Shown: positions 53,133 to 62,197 of the stretch, piece by piece | Position numbering within the stretch: the first letter of the stretch is position 1 | Layout of the letters: the number at the start of each line of letters is the position of its first letter | NCBI RefSeq assembly: GCF_029504575.1 | Contig: NZ_JAQFII010000001.1 | Span: 3,851,001-3,915,000 of the forward strand | Direction: 5' to 3' | Source of the DNA: Streptomyces sp. SPB162 | Lineage (GTDB): Bacteria; Actinomycetota; Actinomycetes; Streptomycetales; Streptomycetaceae | DNA length: 64,000 nucleotides | Made by a program: the position numbers and the translations under genes | The notes under the pieces: generated by a model | The model's database searches: none | What the model was told of the DNA's origin: nothing | Seen by the model: only the letters and a program-made list of their open reading frames with translations

Positions 53133-56100
53133 TCAGACCACGGCCAGGCCCGCGGCGCGCTCGCGCTCCAGCGTGCGGCGGAACGGTCCTTCGAGCGCTG
53201 CCAGCTCCTCGTATGTTCCGCGCTGCGTGACGCGGCCCCGGTCGAGGACGACGATCTCGTCGACCGCGTCCCCCGCCAGGCCGGCCAACCGGTGTGTGAT
53301 CAGCACGGTCGTCCGGCCCCGGGTGGCGTCCAACAGATCCGCGGTCAGCGCGTCGGCGGTCGGCAGGTCCAGGTGCTCGGCCGGCTCGTCGAGCACCAGG
53401 ACGGGGAAGTCGGCGAGCAGCGCGCGGGCCAGCGCGAGGCGCTGCCGCTGCCCGCCGGAGAGCCGGGCGCCGTGCTCGCCCACGAGGGTGTCGAGGTCGG
53501 CGTCCAGCCGGGCGGCGGCGAGCGCCGCACGCAGCGCGTCGTCGTCGGCGGCCGGGCGCGCCAGCCGCAGGTTCTCGCGGACCGAGCTGTCGAACACGTG
53601 CGCGTCCTGCGCGCACAGCCCGACCAGTCGGCGCACGTCGTCGCCGTCCAGCGCGGCCCCTTCGGTGCCGCCGAGCGTGTAAGAACCGCTCTCCGCGTCC
53701 AGGAAACGCAGCAGCACCTGCGCCAGCGTCGTCTTGCCCGCCCCCGACGGGCCGACCACGGCGATCCTGCGGCCCTGCGTCAGTTCGAGATCCAGCCCCG
53801 CCAGCGCCGGCCGCCCCTGGCCCGGGTAGCGGGCCGTCAGATCGCGGACGACCAGCGGGAACGGCAGGGCCGGCGGCTCCACCGGCCGCTCCGGCTCGCG
53901 GACCGGCTCCGGCGCGTCCAGCACTTCGTGTACCCGTAGCGCCGCCGCCCGGCTGCGCTGCCGGTACTGCGCCGCGAGCGGCATCCCCGCGACCGCTTCG
54001 AACGCGGCGAGCGGCGTGAGCACCACGACCGCCAGCGCGACCGGGTCGAGCCGGCCGTCCCGTACCGCCTGGATCCCGGCGTAGGCGCAGGCCACCACCG
54101 TCAGACCGCACACCAGTGCGGTCAGCCCCGCGCCCAGCGCGGTCGTCGCGGCGGACCGGGCGGCGAGCCGGGTGAGTGTGCGGTCGGAGCGCGCGGCACG
54201 TTCCCGTCGGCCCGGCAGAGCGCCGGCGACCGTCAGCTCGGCGGTGCCGGTCAGCAGGTCCACGACCTGCGTCGCCAGTTCGCCCCTGGCCGGCGCGAGC
54301 CGCCGCTCGGTGCGCCGCGACAGCACGGCGGACAGCGCGGGGACGCCCGCGCCCGCGGTCAGCAGACCGACGGCCAGTGCCACGCCCGCCTCGGGCAGCA
54401 GCCAGCCGGTGAAGGCCGCCGACGCGACGCAGACACCCACCGCCGTGCCGGCGGGCAGCAGCCAGCGCAGGAAGTAGTCCTGCAATCCGTCGACGTCGGC
54501 GACCAGCCGGGAGAGCAGGTCACCGCGCCGCGTCTCCTTCAGGCCCGCCGGGGCGAGCCGTTCGATCCGCCGGTAGACGGCCACCCGCAGGTCCGCGAGC
54601 GAGCGGAAGACCGCGTCGTGCGACACCAGCCGCTCCGCGTACCGGAAGACCGCCCGCCCGATCCCGAACGCCCGCGTCGCCGTGACCGCGACCATCAGGT
54701 ACAGCACGGGCGGTTGCTGCGAGGCGCGGCTGATCAGCCAGCCGGACGTCGCCATCAGACCCACCGCGCACCCGAGCGCCAGCGCCCCCAGCAGCAGCGC
54801 CAGCGCGAAGCGCCCGCGCAACGGCCCCGCCATCCGGCGCACCCGCCGCAGCGGACGTCCTCCGCCGACGGCGGTCGGCGCCTCCCCCGGAGGCAGGACG
54901 CCCGCCGGACGGAGATCCTGACGGACCGCCGCCGGAGCACGGTGCGTCTCCGCGCCGGCGTTCGCGACGGCCGGTGCCGGTTGCAGCCGGATCGTCCGGT
55001 CGACCACCGCGAGCAGGGCCGGCCGGTGGACGACGAGCAGGACGGTGCGGCCGACCGCGAGTCGGCGGACGGCGTCCACCACCGCCGCCTCGGTGTCACC
55101 GTCGAGGTTGGCGGTCGGCTCGTCGAGCAGCAGCAGTGGGCGGTCGGCCAGGAAAGCGCGGGCAAGGGCCAGCCGTTGGCGCTGGCCTGCGGAGATGCCG
55201 GAGCCGCCCTCCCCGAGTGCAGTGTCCGGGTCGGCGAAGTCGAGGGCGCCGGCGTCACGGAGGGCGGTCTGCACCTGCTCGTCGGTGGCGTCCGGCCGGG
55301 CGAGGCGGACGTTCTCCGCGACGGTCCCGGCGAACAGGTGCGGCCGCTGCGGGACCCAGGCGATCTGCCGGTGCCAGCTCTCGGGATCGAGTGACGCCAG
55401 GTCGGCGCCGTCGACCAGGACCCGGCCGCCGGACGGCTGCGCGAAGCCGAGCAGCGCCGTCAGCAGAGTGGTCTTGCCGACCCCACTGGGGCCGACGACG
55501 GCGATCGCCTCGCCGGGGGAGACGGTGAAGGAGACCTCGGGGAGCGAGGGCCGCTCACGACCGTCGTGGTGCACCGTCAGACCGTCCACGGTGATGGAAG
55601 CCCGCCGCAGATCGGGGGCGGGCAGCGTCCCGGCGGCGGCCGGAGCCGTCTCCAGGACGGCGAAGACCTCGTCCGCCGCGGCCACTCCCTCGGCCGCCGC
55701 GTGGTACTGCGCGCCCACCTGCCGCAGCGGCAGATACGCCTCCGGCGCGAGCACCAGGACGACGAGCCCGGTGTAGAGGTCCAGGTCCCCGTGGACCAGC
55801 CGCATGCCGACGCCGACGGCGACCAGCGCCACAGAAATCGTCGCGAGGAGTTCCAGGGCGAAGGACGACAGGAACGCGAGGCGCAGCGTCCGCATGGTCG
55901 CGCGCCGGTACTCGTCGGTGATGGCGCGGATGGACTCGGCCTGCGCCTTGGCGCGGCCGAAGACCTTCAGGGTGGGCAGGCCGCCGACCACGTCCAGGAA
56001 GTGCCCGGACAGCCGCGCGAGCAGCCGCCACTGGCGGTTCATCCGGTCCTGGGTGGCCCAGCCGATCAGTGCCATGAAGAGCGGGATGAGGGGGAGGGTC

Positions 56101-56606
56101 AGCGCGATGGTGAGTGCCGAGACCCAGTCCGAGGTGACGATCCGGGCGAGCACCACGACCGGTACGACCACGGCCAGACCCAGCTGCGGCACATAGCGGG
56201 CGAAGTAGTCGTCGAGCGCGTCGACCCCGCGGGTGGCGAGCGTGGTGAGTTCGCCGGTGCGCCGGGTGGAGAGCCAGGAGGGGCCCAGCACGGTGGCCCG
56301 TTCCAGCAGCCGGCCGCGCAGTTCGGACGTGACGGCCGCGCTGGCGCGGTGCGCGCAGAGCTCGGTCAGCCAGGCGACGGTGCCCCGACCGGCCGCGACG
56401 GCGGCGAGCAGCAGCAGCGGAGTGCGCAGCCCGCCGGCGTCGAGGCCGTGCTGGAAACCGCCGACGACGATCTCGGCGATGAGCATCGCCTGGGCGACGA
56501 CCAGCCCCGCCCCGGCCAAACCGAGGGCCACGGACGCCACGAGGAAGACGCGGCTGGCGCGCGCGTACCGGAGCAGACGCGGATCGACTGGTTTCACGTG
56601 GAACAT
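53133..56606 (-). CDS. cydCD: CydCD heterodimeric exporter as a single fused polypeptide
   Basis: A 1157-residue fusion of two ABC half-transporters, each with six helices and an ATPase: half one has GPSGVGKTT, SAGQRQRLALARA and LLLLDEPTANLD; half two has GPSGAGKTT, SGGQRQRLALARA and VLVLDEPAEHLD. CydDC exports thiols and is needed for cytochrome bd assembly. Fusion is usual in Streptomyces. The start is either the ATG at 56606 (MFHVKP, short spacing to AAGGGA) or the GTG at 56597, which has AAGGGA about nine bases upstream. That GTG lies within the parS-like site. Confidence 0.94.
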   Translation of the reverse strand: MFHVKPVDPRLLRYARASRVFLVASVALGLAGAGLVVAQAMLIAEIVVGGFQHGLDAGGLRTPLLLLAAVAAGRGTVAWLTELCAHRASAAVTSELRGRLLERATVLGPSWLSTRRTGELTTLATRGVDALDDYFARYVPQLGLAVVVPVVVLARIVTSDWVSALTIALTLPLIPLFMALIGWATQDRMNRQWRLLARLSGHFLDVVGGLPTLKVFGRAKAQAESIRAITDEYRRATMRTLRLAFLSSFALELLATISVALVAVGVGMRLVHGDLDLYTGLVVLVLAPEAYLPLRQVGAQYHAAAEGVAAADEVFAVLETAPAAAGTLPAPDLRRASITVDGLTVHHDGRERPSLPEVSFTVSPGEAIAVVGPSGVGKTTLLTALLGFAQPSGGRVLVDGADLASLDPESWHRQIAWVPQRPHLFAGTVAENVRLARPDATDEQVQTALRDAGALDFADPDTALGEGGSGISAGQRQRLALARAFLADRPLLLLDEPTANLDGDTEAAVVDAVRRLAVGRTVLLVVHRPALLAVVDRTIRLQPAPAVANAGAETHRAPAAVRQDLRPAGVLPPGEAPTAVGGGRPLRRVRRMAGPLRGRFALALLLGALALGCAVGLMATSGWLISRASQQPPVLYLMVAVTATRAFGIGRAVFRYAERLVSHDAVFRSLADLRVAVYRRIERLAPAGLKETRRGDLLSRLVADVDGLQDYFLRWLLPAGTAVGVCVASAAFTGWLLPEAGVALAVGLLTAGAGVPALSAVLSRRTERRLAPARGELATQVVDLLTGTAELTVAGALPGRRERAARSDRTLTRLAARSAATTALGAGLTALVCGLTVVACAYAGIQAVRDGRLDPVALAVVVLTPLAAFEAVAGMPLAAQYRQRSRAAALRVHEVLDAPEPVREPERPVEPPALPFPLVVRDLTARYPGQGRPALAGLDLELTQGRRIAVVGPSGAGKTTLAQVLLRFLDAESGSYTLGGTEGAALDGDDVRRLVGLCAQDAHVFDSSVRENLRLARPAADDDALRAALAAARLDADLDTLVGEHGARLSGGQRQRLALARALLADFPVLVLDEPAEHLDLPTADALTADLLDATRGRTTVLITHRLAGLAGDAVDEIVVLDRGRVTQRGTYEELAALEGPFRRTLERERAAGLAVV
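56591..56604. other. parS: parS site (ParB-binding), in the cydCD start region
   Basis: GTTTCACGTGGAAC, a 14-base sequence equal to the Streptomyces parS consensus as I know it and differing by one base from the perfect palindrome GTTTCACGTGAAAC. It encodes the FHVKP residues at the start of CydCD. In Streptomyces, parS sites are clustered around the origin and bind ParB for chromosome segregation. Confidence 0.75.
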
Positions 56607-56650
56607 TCCCTTCGGCGAGGCGAGGCGAGGGCGAGTCGGGTGGCGGGGGC

Positions 56651-57652
56651 TCAGTGGGTCTCGGCGATGTGCTGGGTGCCGATCCGCTTGCGGAACACCC
56701 AGTACGTCCACCCCTGGTAGATCAGCACCACCGGCGTCGCGACCGCCGCGCACCACGTCATGATCTTCAGCGTGTACGGCGTCGCCGAGGCGTTGGTGAC
56801 CGTGAGGTTCCACGTGTCGTTCAGCGAGGACGGCATGACGTTCGGGAAGAGCGCCAGGAAGAGCATCGCCACCGTGGCCGCGATGGTGACGCCGGAGAAC
56901 AGGAACGACCATCCCTCACGGCCGATCCGGATCATCCAGACCGCCGCGACCAGCGCCACCACCGCGACGGCGAGCGCGCCGAGCGTCGTGGCGTCGCCGC
57001 TGTCCCGCTGCGTCCAGCCCAGGAAGAGCACCGCGAGCACCGTGGCCGCGATGCCCAGCCGGAAGGCGAGCCCGCGGGCCCGCGTCCGGATGTCGCCGAC
57101 CGTCTTGAGCGCGGCGAACACCGCTCCGTGGAAGGTGAAGAGCGTGAGGGTGACGAGGCCGCCGAGCAGCGAGTAGACGTTCAGCAGGTCCCCGAAGGTG
57201 CCGACGTACTCCTTGCTCGCGTCGATCTTCACGCCGCGCACCATGTTGGCGAACGCGACGCCCCACAGCACCGACGGCAGCAGTGAGGCCCAGAAGATCA
57301 CCTGCTCCCAGCTGGTCTGCCAGCGGTCGTCCGCACGCTTGGAGCGGTACTCGAAGGCGACGACGCGGACGATCAGGCAGAGCAGGATGATCAGCAGCGG
57401 CAGGTAGAAGCCGGAGAAGAGCGTGGCGTACCACTCGGGGAAGGCGGCGAACGTCGCGCCGCCCGCGGTGAGCAGCCATACCTCGTTCCCGTCCCAGACC
57501 GGCCCGATGGTGTTGATCAGCACGCGGCGCTCGGGGCGGTCGCGGGCCAGCAACTTGGTGAGGATCCCGATCCCGAAGTCGAAGCCCTCCAGGAAGAAGT
57601 AGCCGGTCCACAGGACGGCGATGAGTACGAACCAGACGTCGTGGAGGTGCAT
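56651..57652 (-). CDS. cydB: Cytochrome bd oxidase subunit II
   Basis: A 333-residue membrane protein with about eight to nine helices. The N-terminal HDVWFVLIAVLWTGYFFLEGFDFG and INTIGPVWDGNEVWLLTAGGATFAAFP blocks are strongly conserved in CydB. It forms the bd-type quinol oxidase with CydA. GGAAGGAG lies upstream of the ATG at 57652; the gene starts 17 bp after cydA and ends 44 bp before cydCD. Confidence 0.96.
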   Translation of the reverse strand: MHLHDVWFVLIAVLWTGYFFLEGFDFGIGILTKLLARDRPERRVLINTIGPVWDGNEVWLLTAGGATFAAFPEWYATLFSGFYLPLLIILLCLIVRVVAFEYRSKRADDRWQTSWEQVIFWASLLPSVLWGVAFANMVRGVKIDASKEYVGTFGDLLNVYSLLGGLVTLTLFTFHGAVFAALKTVGDIRTRARGLAFRLGIAATVLAVLFLGWTQRDSGDATTLGALAVAVVALVAAVWMIRIGREGWSFLFSGVTIAATVAMLFLALFPNVMPSSLNDTWNLTVTNASATPYTLKIMTWCAAVATPVVLIYQGWTYWVFRKRIGTQHIAETH

Positions 57653-57669
57653 GTCGCGCTCCTTCCTTC

Positions 57670-59184
57670 TCAGTACGAGAAGGCCATGGGCCGGTCGGCG
57701 TCGGCGTCGGTGGAATCGCCGCCGATCTTCGTTGGCGGGTTCAGGTCGGACTCGGTCAGCTCCGGCGGTCCCGCCTTGGCGTACTTCAGCAGCAGCTTGA
57801 CCTCGACGACGGCGAGCACCGCGTAGAGCAGGGTGAAGGCGATCAGCGAGGCGAACACCTCGCCGGTGGAGACACTGGGGGAGACCGCGTCGGAGGTGCG
57901 GAGCAGCCCGTAGACGGCCCAGGGCTGGCGGCCGGTCTCGGTGAAGATCCAGCCCCACGAGTTGGCCAGCAGCGGGAAGACCATCGTCCACAGCGCGATC
58001 CGCCAGTACCAGGCGGTGAACCGGTCGCCGAACGGCCTGTTCCCGGTGAGCATCAGCTTCGGCGCCTCGTCCTCGCCGGTGCGGTGCTCCTCGGCGACCC
58101 AGAGCCTGCGGCGGGTGAGCCACAGCCCCGCCAGGCCGACCGTGAAGGACGTCATCCCGAAGCCGATCATCCAGCGGAAACCCCAGTAGGCGGTGGGGAT
58201 GTTCGGCCGGTAGTCACCGGGGCCGTACTTCTGCTGCTCGGCCTTGTTGACGTCGTTGATGCCGGGCACGTACGAGGAGAGGTTGCCGTCGGCGAGGAAG
58301 GACAGGACCCCGGGCACCTCGACGGCGACCCTGTTGTGGCCCTTGTCGACATCGCCGATGGCGAAGATCGAGAACGGGGCCGGCCCCTGGCCGTCCCACA
58401 GCGCCTCGGCGGCGGCCATCTTCATCGGCTGCTGCTTGAACATGACCTTGCCCAGCGAGTCACCGCTGATCGCGGTGAGCAGCCCCGCGACGACCGCGAC
58501 GGCCAGGCCGAGCCGCAGTGAGGTGCGCATCACGGCGATGTGCTTCTTGCGCGCCAGATGGTAGGCGGAGATGCCGATCATGAACGCGGCGCCGGTGAGG
58601 AAGGCCGCGGTGATGGTGTGGAAGACCACGACCAGGGTGGTCTGCTGGGTGATGACCGCCCAGAAGTCGGTGAGCTCGGCGCGGCCGGTCACCTTGTCGT
58701 AGGTGTAGCCGACCGGGTGCTGCATCCAGGAGTTCGCGGCCAGGATGAAGTACGACGACAGGATCGTGCCGATCGAGACGATCCAGATGCAGGCCAGGTG
58801 GATGCGCTGCGGGAGCTTGTCCCAGCCGAAGATCCACAGCCCGATGAACGTGGACTCGAAGAAGAACGCGATGAGCGCTTCGAAGGCCAGCGGCGCCCCG
58901 AAGATGTCCCCGACGAAGCGGGAGTAGTCCGACCAGTTCATCCCGAACTGGAACTCCTGCACGATGCCGGTGGCCACGCCCATGGCTATGTTGATCAGGA
59001 AGAGTTTGCCCCAGAACTTGGTGGCCCTGAGGTACTTCTCGTTCCCTGATCGGACCCACGCGGTCTGCAGGGCCGCGGTCAGCGCGGAGAGGCTGATCGT
59101 CAGCGGGACGAAGAGGAAGTGGTAGACGGTGGTGATGCCGAACTGCCACCGTGCGACGTCGACGGTTTCCAGCGAGAGCTGCAC
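57670..59184 (-). CDS. cydA: Cytochrome bd oxidase subunit I
   Basis: A 504-residue quinol oxidase subunit that binds three hemes. Heme ligands visible are His in TTVYHFLFVPLT (about residue 21) and His in VVVFHTITAAF (about residue 186); the Q-loop with ALWDGQGPAPFSIFAIGD is of the short actinobacterial type. It provides high-affinity oxygen respiration. GTG start at 59184 with AAGGAG seven bases upstream. A Rex-type operator lies 66-81 bp upstream, so it should be induced when NADH/NAD+ is high. Confidence 0.97.
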   Translation of the reverse strand: MQLSLETVDVARWQFGITTVYHFLFVPLTISLSALTAALQTAWVRSGNEKYLRATKFWGKLFLINIAMGVATGIVQEFQFGMNWSDYSRFVGDIFGAPLAFEALIAFFFESTFIGLWIFGWDKLPQRIHLACIWIVSIGTILSSYFILAANSWMQHPVGYTYDKVTGRAELTDFWAVITQQTTLVVVFHTITAAFLTGAAFMIGISAYHLARKKHIAVMRTSLRLGLAVAVVAGLLTAISGDSLGKVMFKQQPMKMAAAEALWDGQGPAPFSIFAIGDVDKGHNRVAVEVPGVLSFLADGNLSSYVPGINDVNKAEQQKYGPGDYRPNIPTAYWGFRWMIGFGMTSFTVGLAGLWLTRRRLWVAEEHRTGEDEAPKLMLTGNRPFGDRFTAWYWRIALWTMVFPLLANSWGWIFTETGRQPWAVYGLLRTSDAVSPSVSTGEVFASLIAFTLLYAVLAVVEVKLLLKYAKAGPPELTESDLNPPTKIGGDSTDADADRPMAFSY

Positions 59185-59249
59185 GTCACGACTCCTTGCC
59201 TGTACCTGTCCAAACCTGGGCTTCGCGCCCATATACGTTCGCTTGTGAA

Positions 59250-59265
59250 AGTGAACGCATTCACA
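59250..59265. promoter_or_regulatory. Rex operator upstream of cydA
   Basis: AGTGAACGCATTCACA matches the Rex operator TGTGAACGCGTTCACA in 14 of 16 positions and is preceded by an additional TTGTGAA half-site at 59243. In S. coelicolor Rex, an NAD(H)-sensing repressor, controls the cydABCD operon, so the assignment fits the gene order. Confidence 0.8.
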
Positions 59266-59287
59266 AGCTAAGTATCGCGCACACCAG

Positions 59288-59324
59288 TTCGCCCCCTCCC
59301 ACCGGGGGGGTGGAAGGGGGCGAA
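59288..59324 (-). terminator. hairpin between the aminotransferase gene and the cyd promoter
   Basis: Ten-bp stem TTCGCCCCCT / AGGGGGCGAA (59288-59297 and 59315-59324) with a C/G-rich loop. It lies about 100 bp downstream of the leftward aminotransferase gene and upstream of the Rex site, so it can insulate the cyd promoter. No U-tract. Confidence 0.55.
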
Positions 59325-59426
59325 AACGGCAGGTGGCAGGGGGCCCGGAGAGCTGTTCCGCACCTCGATCCGCGGCTCGATCCGCAGGTCAAGCCGTGTG
59401 TCGAGCCGCAGGTCGCTCCGGTCCGG

Positions 59427-60500
59427 CTACAGCTCCTTGCGGAACTCGTCCGCGGTCTCGAGCAGCAGGTCGTTGGCCGCGGTCTCGCCGATGGTGATCC
59501 GCACGCCCTCGCCCGCGAAAGGACGTACCGACACGCCGACCCGCTCGCACGCCGCGGCGAAGTCCAGAGTGCGCTCCCCCAGCCGCAGCCAGACGAAGTT
59601 CGCCTGCGTCTCCCCGAGCGTCCAGCCCTGCGCGGCCAGCGCCCCGACGACCCGGTCCCGCTCGGTGACCAGGCCGGCCACCCGCTCCAGCAGGGCTTCC
59701 TCGGAGCGCAGCGAGGCGACCGCCGCGTCCTGGGCGAGCTGGCTCACACCGAACGGCATCGCGGTCTTGCGGAGCGCGGCGGCGACCGGCTCGTGCGCGA
59801 TGGCGAAGCCCACCCGCAGGCCGGCCAGGCCGTACGCCTTGGAGAAGGTGCGCAGCACCGCGACGTTCGGGCGGTCGCGGTAGACCTCGACGCCGTCCGG
59901 CACCTCGGCGTCCCGGATGAACTCCCGGTACGCCTCGTCCAGGACCACGAGCACGTCGGACGGAACCCGGTCGAGGAAGCGCTCCAGCTCGGCGCGCCGG
60001 ATGGCGGTGCCCGTCGGGTTGTTGGGGTTGCAGAGGAAGATCAGCCGGGTCCGGTCCGTGATGGCGGCGGCCATCGCGTCCAGGTCGTGTTCCTCGGTGT
60101 CGGTGAGCGGCACCTCCACCGGCGTCGCGCCGCTGATCCGCGTGATGATCGGGTACGCCTCGAAGGACCGCCACGCGTAGATGACCTCGTCGCCCGGGCC
60201 CGCGGTCGCCTGCAGCAGCTGCTGCGCGACGCCGACCGAGCCGGTACCGGTCGCGATGTGCGTCTGCGGGACGCCGAAGCGGTGCGCCAGCTCGGCGGTC
60301 AGCGCGGTGCACGCCGCGTCGGGATAGCGGTTGAAGGAACCCGCGGCGGCGGTGGCCGCCTCCAGCACGCCGGGCAGCGGCGGGAAGGGGTTCTCGTTGG
60401 AGGACAACTTGTAGGCCGGAGCACCCTCGTCCATCACCGGGGGTCGCCCGGGCTTGTAGGTGGGGATGCCGTCCAGTTCCGCGCGCAGCTTCGGGGTCAT
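59427..60500 (-). CDS. hisC: HisC-type aminotransferase (histidinol-phosphate or aromatic)
   Basis: A 357-residue fold type I PLP aminotransferase. The PLP Lys is in [23 protein letters not shown] and [14 protein letters not shown] are present. The family includes histidinol-phosphate transaminase and the closely related aromatic amino acid transaminase Pat; the isolated position away from other his genes and the pheA gene in the same window leave both open. The ATG at 60500 starts the canonical N-terminus ([18 protein letters not shown]); the frame continues upstream without domain content. Confidence 0.9.
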   Translation of the reverse strand: MTPKLRAELDGIPTYKPGRPPVMDEGAPAYKLSSNENPFPPLPGVLEAATAAAGSFNRYPDAACTALTAELAHRFGVPQTHIATGTGSVGVAQQLLQATAGPGDEVIYAWRSFEAYPIITRISGATPVEVPLTDTEEHDLDAMAAAITDRTRLIFLCNPNNPTGTAIRRAELERFLDRVPSDVLVVLDEAYREFIRDAEVPDGVEVYRDRPNVAVLRTFSKAYGLAGLRVGFAIAHEPVAAALRKTAMPFGVSQLAQDAAVASLRSEEALLERVAGLVTERDRVVGALAAQGWTLGETQANFVWLRLGERTLDFAAACERVGVSVRPFAGEGVRITIGETAANDLLLETADEFRKEL

Positions 60501-60668
60501 GACCACACCATACGAGGGGGCGTGAGGGCGTGGGAAAGTGCCGTGCGCCACACCGTGCGCGGGTGGCGCACGCGGTAGTGCGCATCCCTCGTAGGAGTGA
60601 GTTGATACGTCCCAGGGATACGAACCAATAGACGGAAGATCGTCCTCAGGATGCCGAGGGCTGACCCG

Positions 60669-60714
60669 AGAAAGCGCTTGCGAGCTGCACATTCATCTCC
60701 GCAAAGCACTTTCG
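60669..60714. promoter_or_regulatory. two LacI-type operator-like palindromes
   Basis: GAGAAAGCGCTTGCG near 60669-60683 and GCAAAGCACTTTCG at 60701-60714 both approximate the LacI-family operator CGAAAGCGCTTTCG. They lie 80-125 bp before the LacI gene in the divergent promoter region shared with the aminotransferase gene, so autoregulation is likely. Confidence 0.5.
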
Positions 60715-60793
60715 ATCTTGCAAAAACGTATTGCCAGAATGCCTATTCGGGGCCCCAGCGGACGGACCAACCCCGCCCTACTATCGGGTCGCC

Positions 60794-61894
60794 ATGACAG
60801 CAGCAGGGAACCACCAGGCGAGCCGGCCCATCGGACGCCGGCTCGAGCGGGCAGGCATCAGAGATGTCGCCGCTGCCGCCGGTGTCTCGATCACGACTGT
60901 CTCCGACGCACTCAACGGCAAGGGCCGACTGCCCGACGCCACCCGCCGACATGTCCGGGAGGTCGCCGAACGGCTGGGTTACCGCCCATCGGCGGCCGCC
61001 CGCACACTGCGCACCGGCAGATCGGGCCTCATCGGCCTGACGGTCACCACCTACGGCGAAGAACCCTTCACGTTCACCGAGTTCGCGTACTTCGCCGAAA
61101 TGGCGAGAGCCGCGACCTCGGCCGCCCTCGCCCGGGGCTACGCCCTGGTCATTCTGCCCGCCTCCTCGCGCCATGACGTGTGGAGCAACGTCGCACTCGA
61201 CGGCACCGTGGTCATCGACCCCTCCGACCACGACCCCGTCGTCATCGAACTCGTCCGCCAGGGCGTACCGGTGGTCAGCGACGGCCGGCCCGCCGGCAGC
61301 CTCCCCGTCCACGCCTGGGTCGACAACGACCACGAGGAAGCCGTCCTCGGCATCCTCGACCACCTCGCCGACGCCGGAGCCCGCCGGATCGGCCTGCTCA
61401 CCGGTACCAGCACCGACACCTACACCCGGCTCTCCACCACCGCGTACCTGCAATGGTGCGAGCGGGTGGGCCAGGAGCCGGTCTACGAGTCCTATCCCGC
61501 CCATGACCCGTGTGCGGGCGCGGTCGCCGCCGACCGGCTGCTCGCCCGCCCGGACCGACCCGACGCCGTCTACGGCCTCTTCGACCCCAATGGCACCGAC
61601 CTGCTGGCAGCCGCCCGGCGCTACGGGCTGCGGGTGCCGGACGATCTGCTGCTGGTCTGCTGCAGCGAGAGCGTCGTCTACGCGAGCACCGAACCTCCGA
61701 TCACCACGCTGTCCCTCAAACCGGGGAAGATCGGCACCGCGGTGGTCCAGCTCCTCATCGACGCCATCGAGGGCGTGGGCTCCGCCCAACCCGTCCAGCA
61801 GATCATGCAGACCGACCTCATCGTCCGCACCTCCTCCCAGCGCCGCACACACCGCACCACGGTCAGCCCACCGCGCAGTCCGGCCGGAAGCTGA
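60794..61894 (+). CDS. LacI-family transcriptional regulator
   Basis: A 366-residue repressor. The N-terminal helix-turn-helix and hinge are typical (IRDVAAAAGVSITTVSDALNGKG, then RRHVREVAERLGYRPSAAARTL, given in parts). The periplasmic-binding-like ligand domain follows (about 75-340), with LDGTVVIDPSDHDPVV and VDNDHEEAVLGILDHLADAGARRIGLLTG. No sugar transport or hydrolase gene is next to it, so the inducer and targets other than itself are unknown. A hairpin terminator follows at 61943. Confidence 0.92.
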   Translation: MTAAGNHQASRPIGRRLERAGIRDVAAAAGVSITTVSDALNGKGRLPDATRRHVREVAERLGYRPSAAARTLRTGRSGLIGLTVTTYGEEPFTFTEFAYFAEMARAATSAALARGYALVILPASSRHDVWSNVALDGTVVIDPSDHDPVVIELVRQGVPVVSDGRPAGSLPVHAWVDNDHEEAVLGILDHLADAGARRIGLLTGTSTDTYTRLSTTAYLQWCERVGQEPVYESYPAHDPCAGAVAADRLLARPDRPDAVYGLFDPNGTDLLAAARRYGLRVPDDLLLVCCSESVVYASTEPPITTLSLKPGKIGTAVVQLLIDAIEGVGSAQPVQQIMQTDLIVRTSSQRRTHRTTVSPPRSPAGS

Positions 61895-61942
61895 GGCCGG
61901 ACGCGCACGGCAGGACCCGCAGCACCGCACTCATACGCGAGC

Positions 61943-61980
61943 GTCCGCGTGGGGATCCGGAACCGGAACCCCACGCGGAC
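61943..61980 (+). terminator. hairpin terminator after the LacI gene
   Basis: Perfect 12-bp stem GTCCGCGTGGGG / CCCCACGCGGAC (61943-61954 and 61969-61980) with an inner CCGG/CCGG helix. The second arm is repeated nearby at about 61982-61994 (CCACGCGGAC again). The remaining stretch to 62190 shows no gene. Confidence 0.65.
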
Positions 61981-62197
61981 GTCCACGCGGACATCCGCAC
62001 CGGACTCCGTGCGCGAACCCCTTCAGGGGTCGTCGCAGGAGTCCGAGCGGAACCCGATTCAGCTGCCGGACCGCCCCAGGACGCCGATTTAGGGGGTGTT
62101 TGTCGGTACCGGCCGAAAACCCGGCACCCAGGTATGTCACACCACGACAGCGTCATTCCTATGATGGGCGGATGGCGGCGCGATGGTGGAGGGGTCG

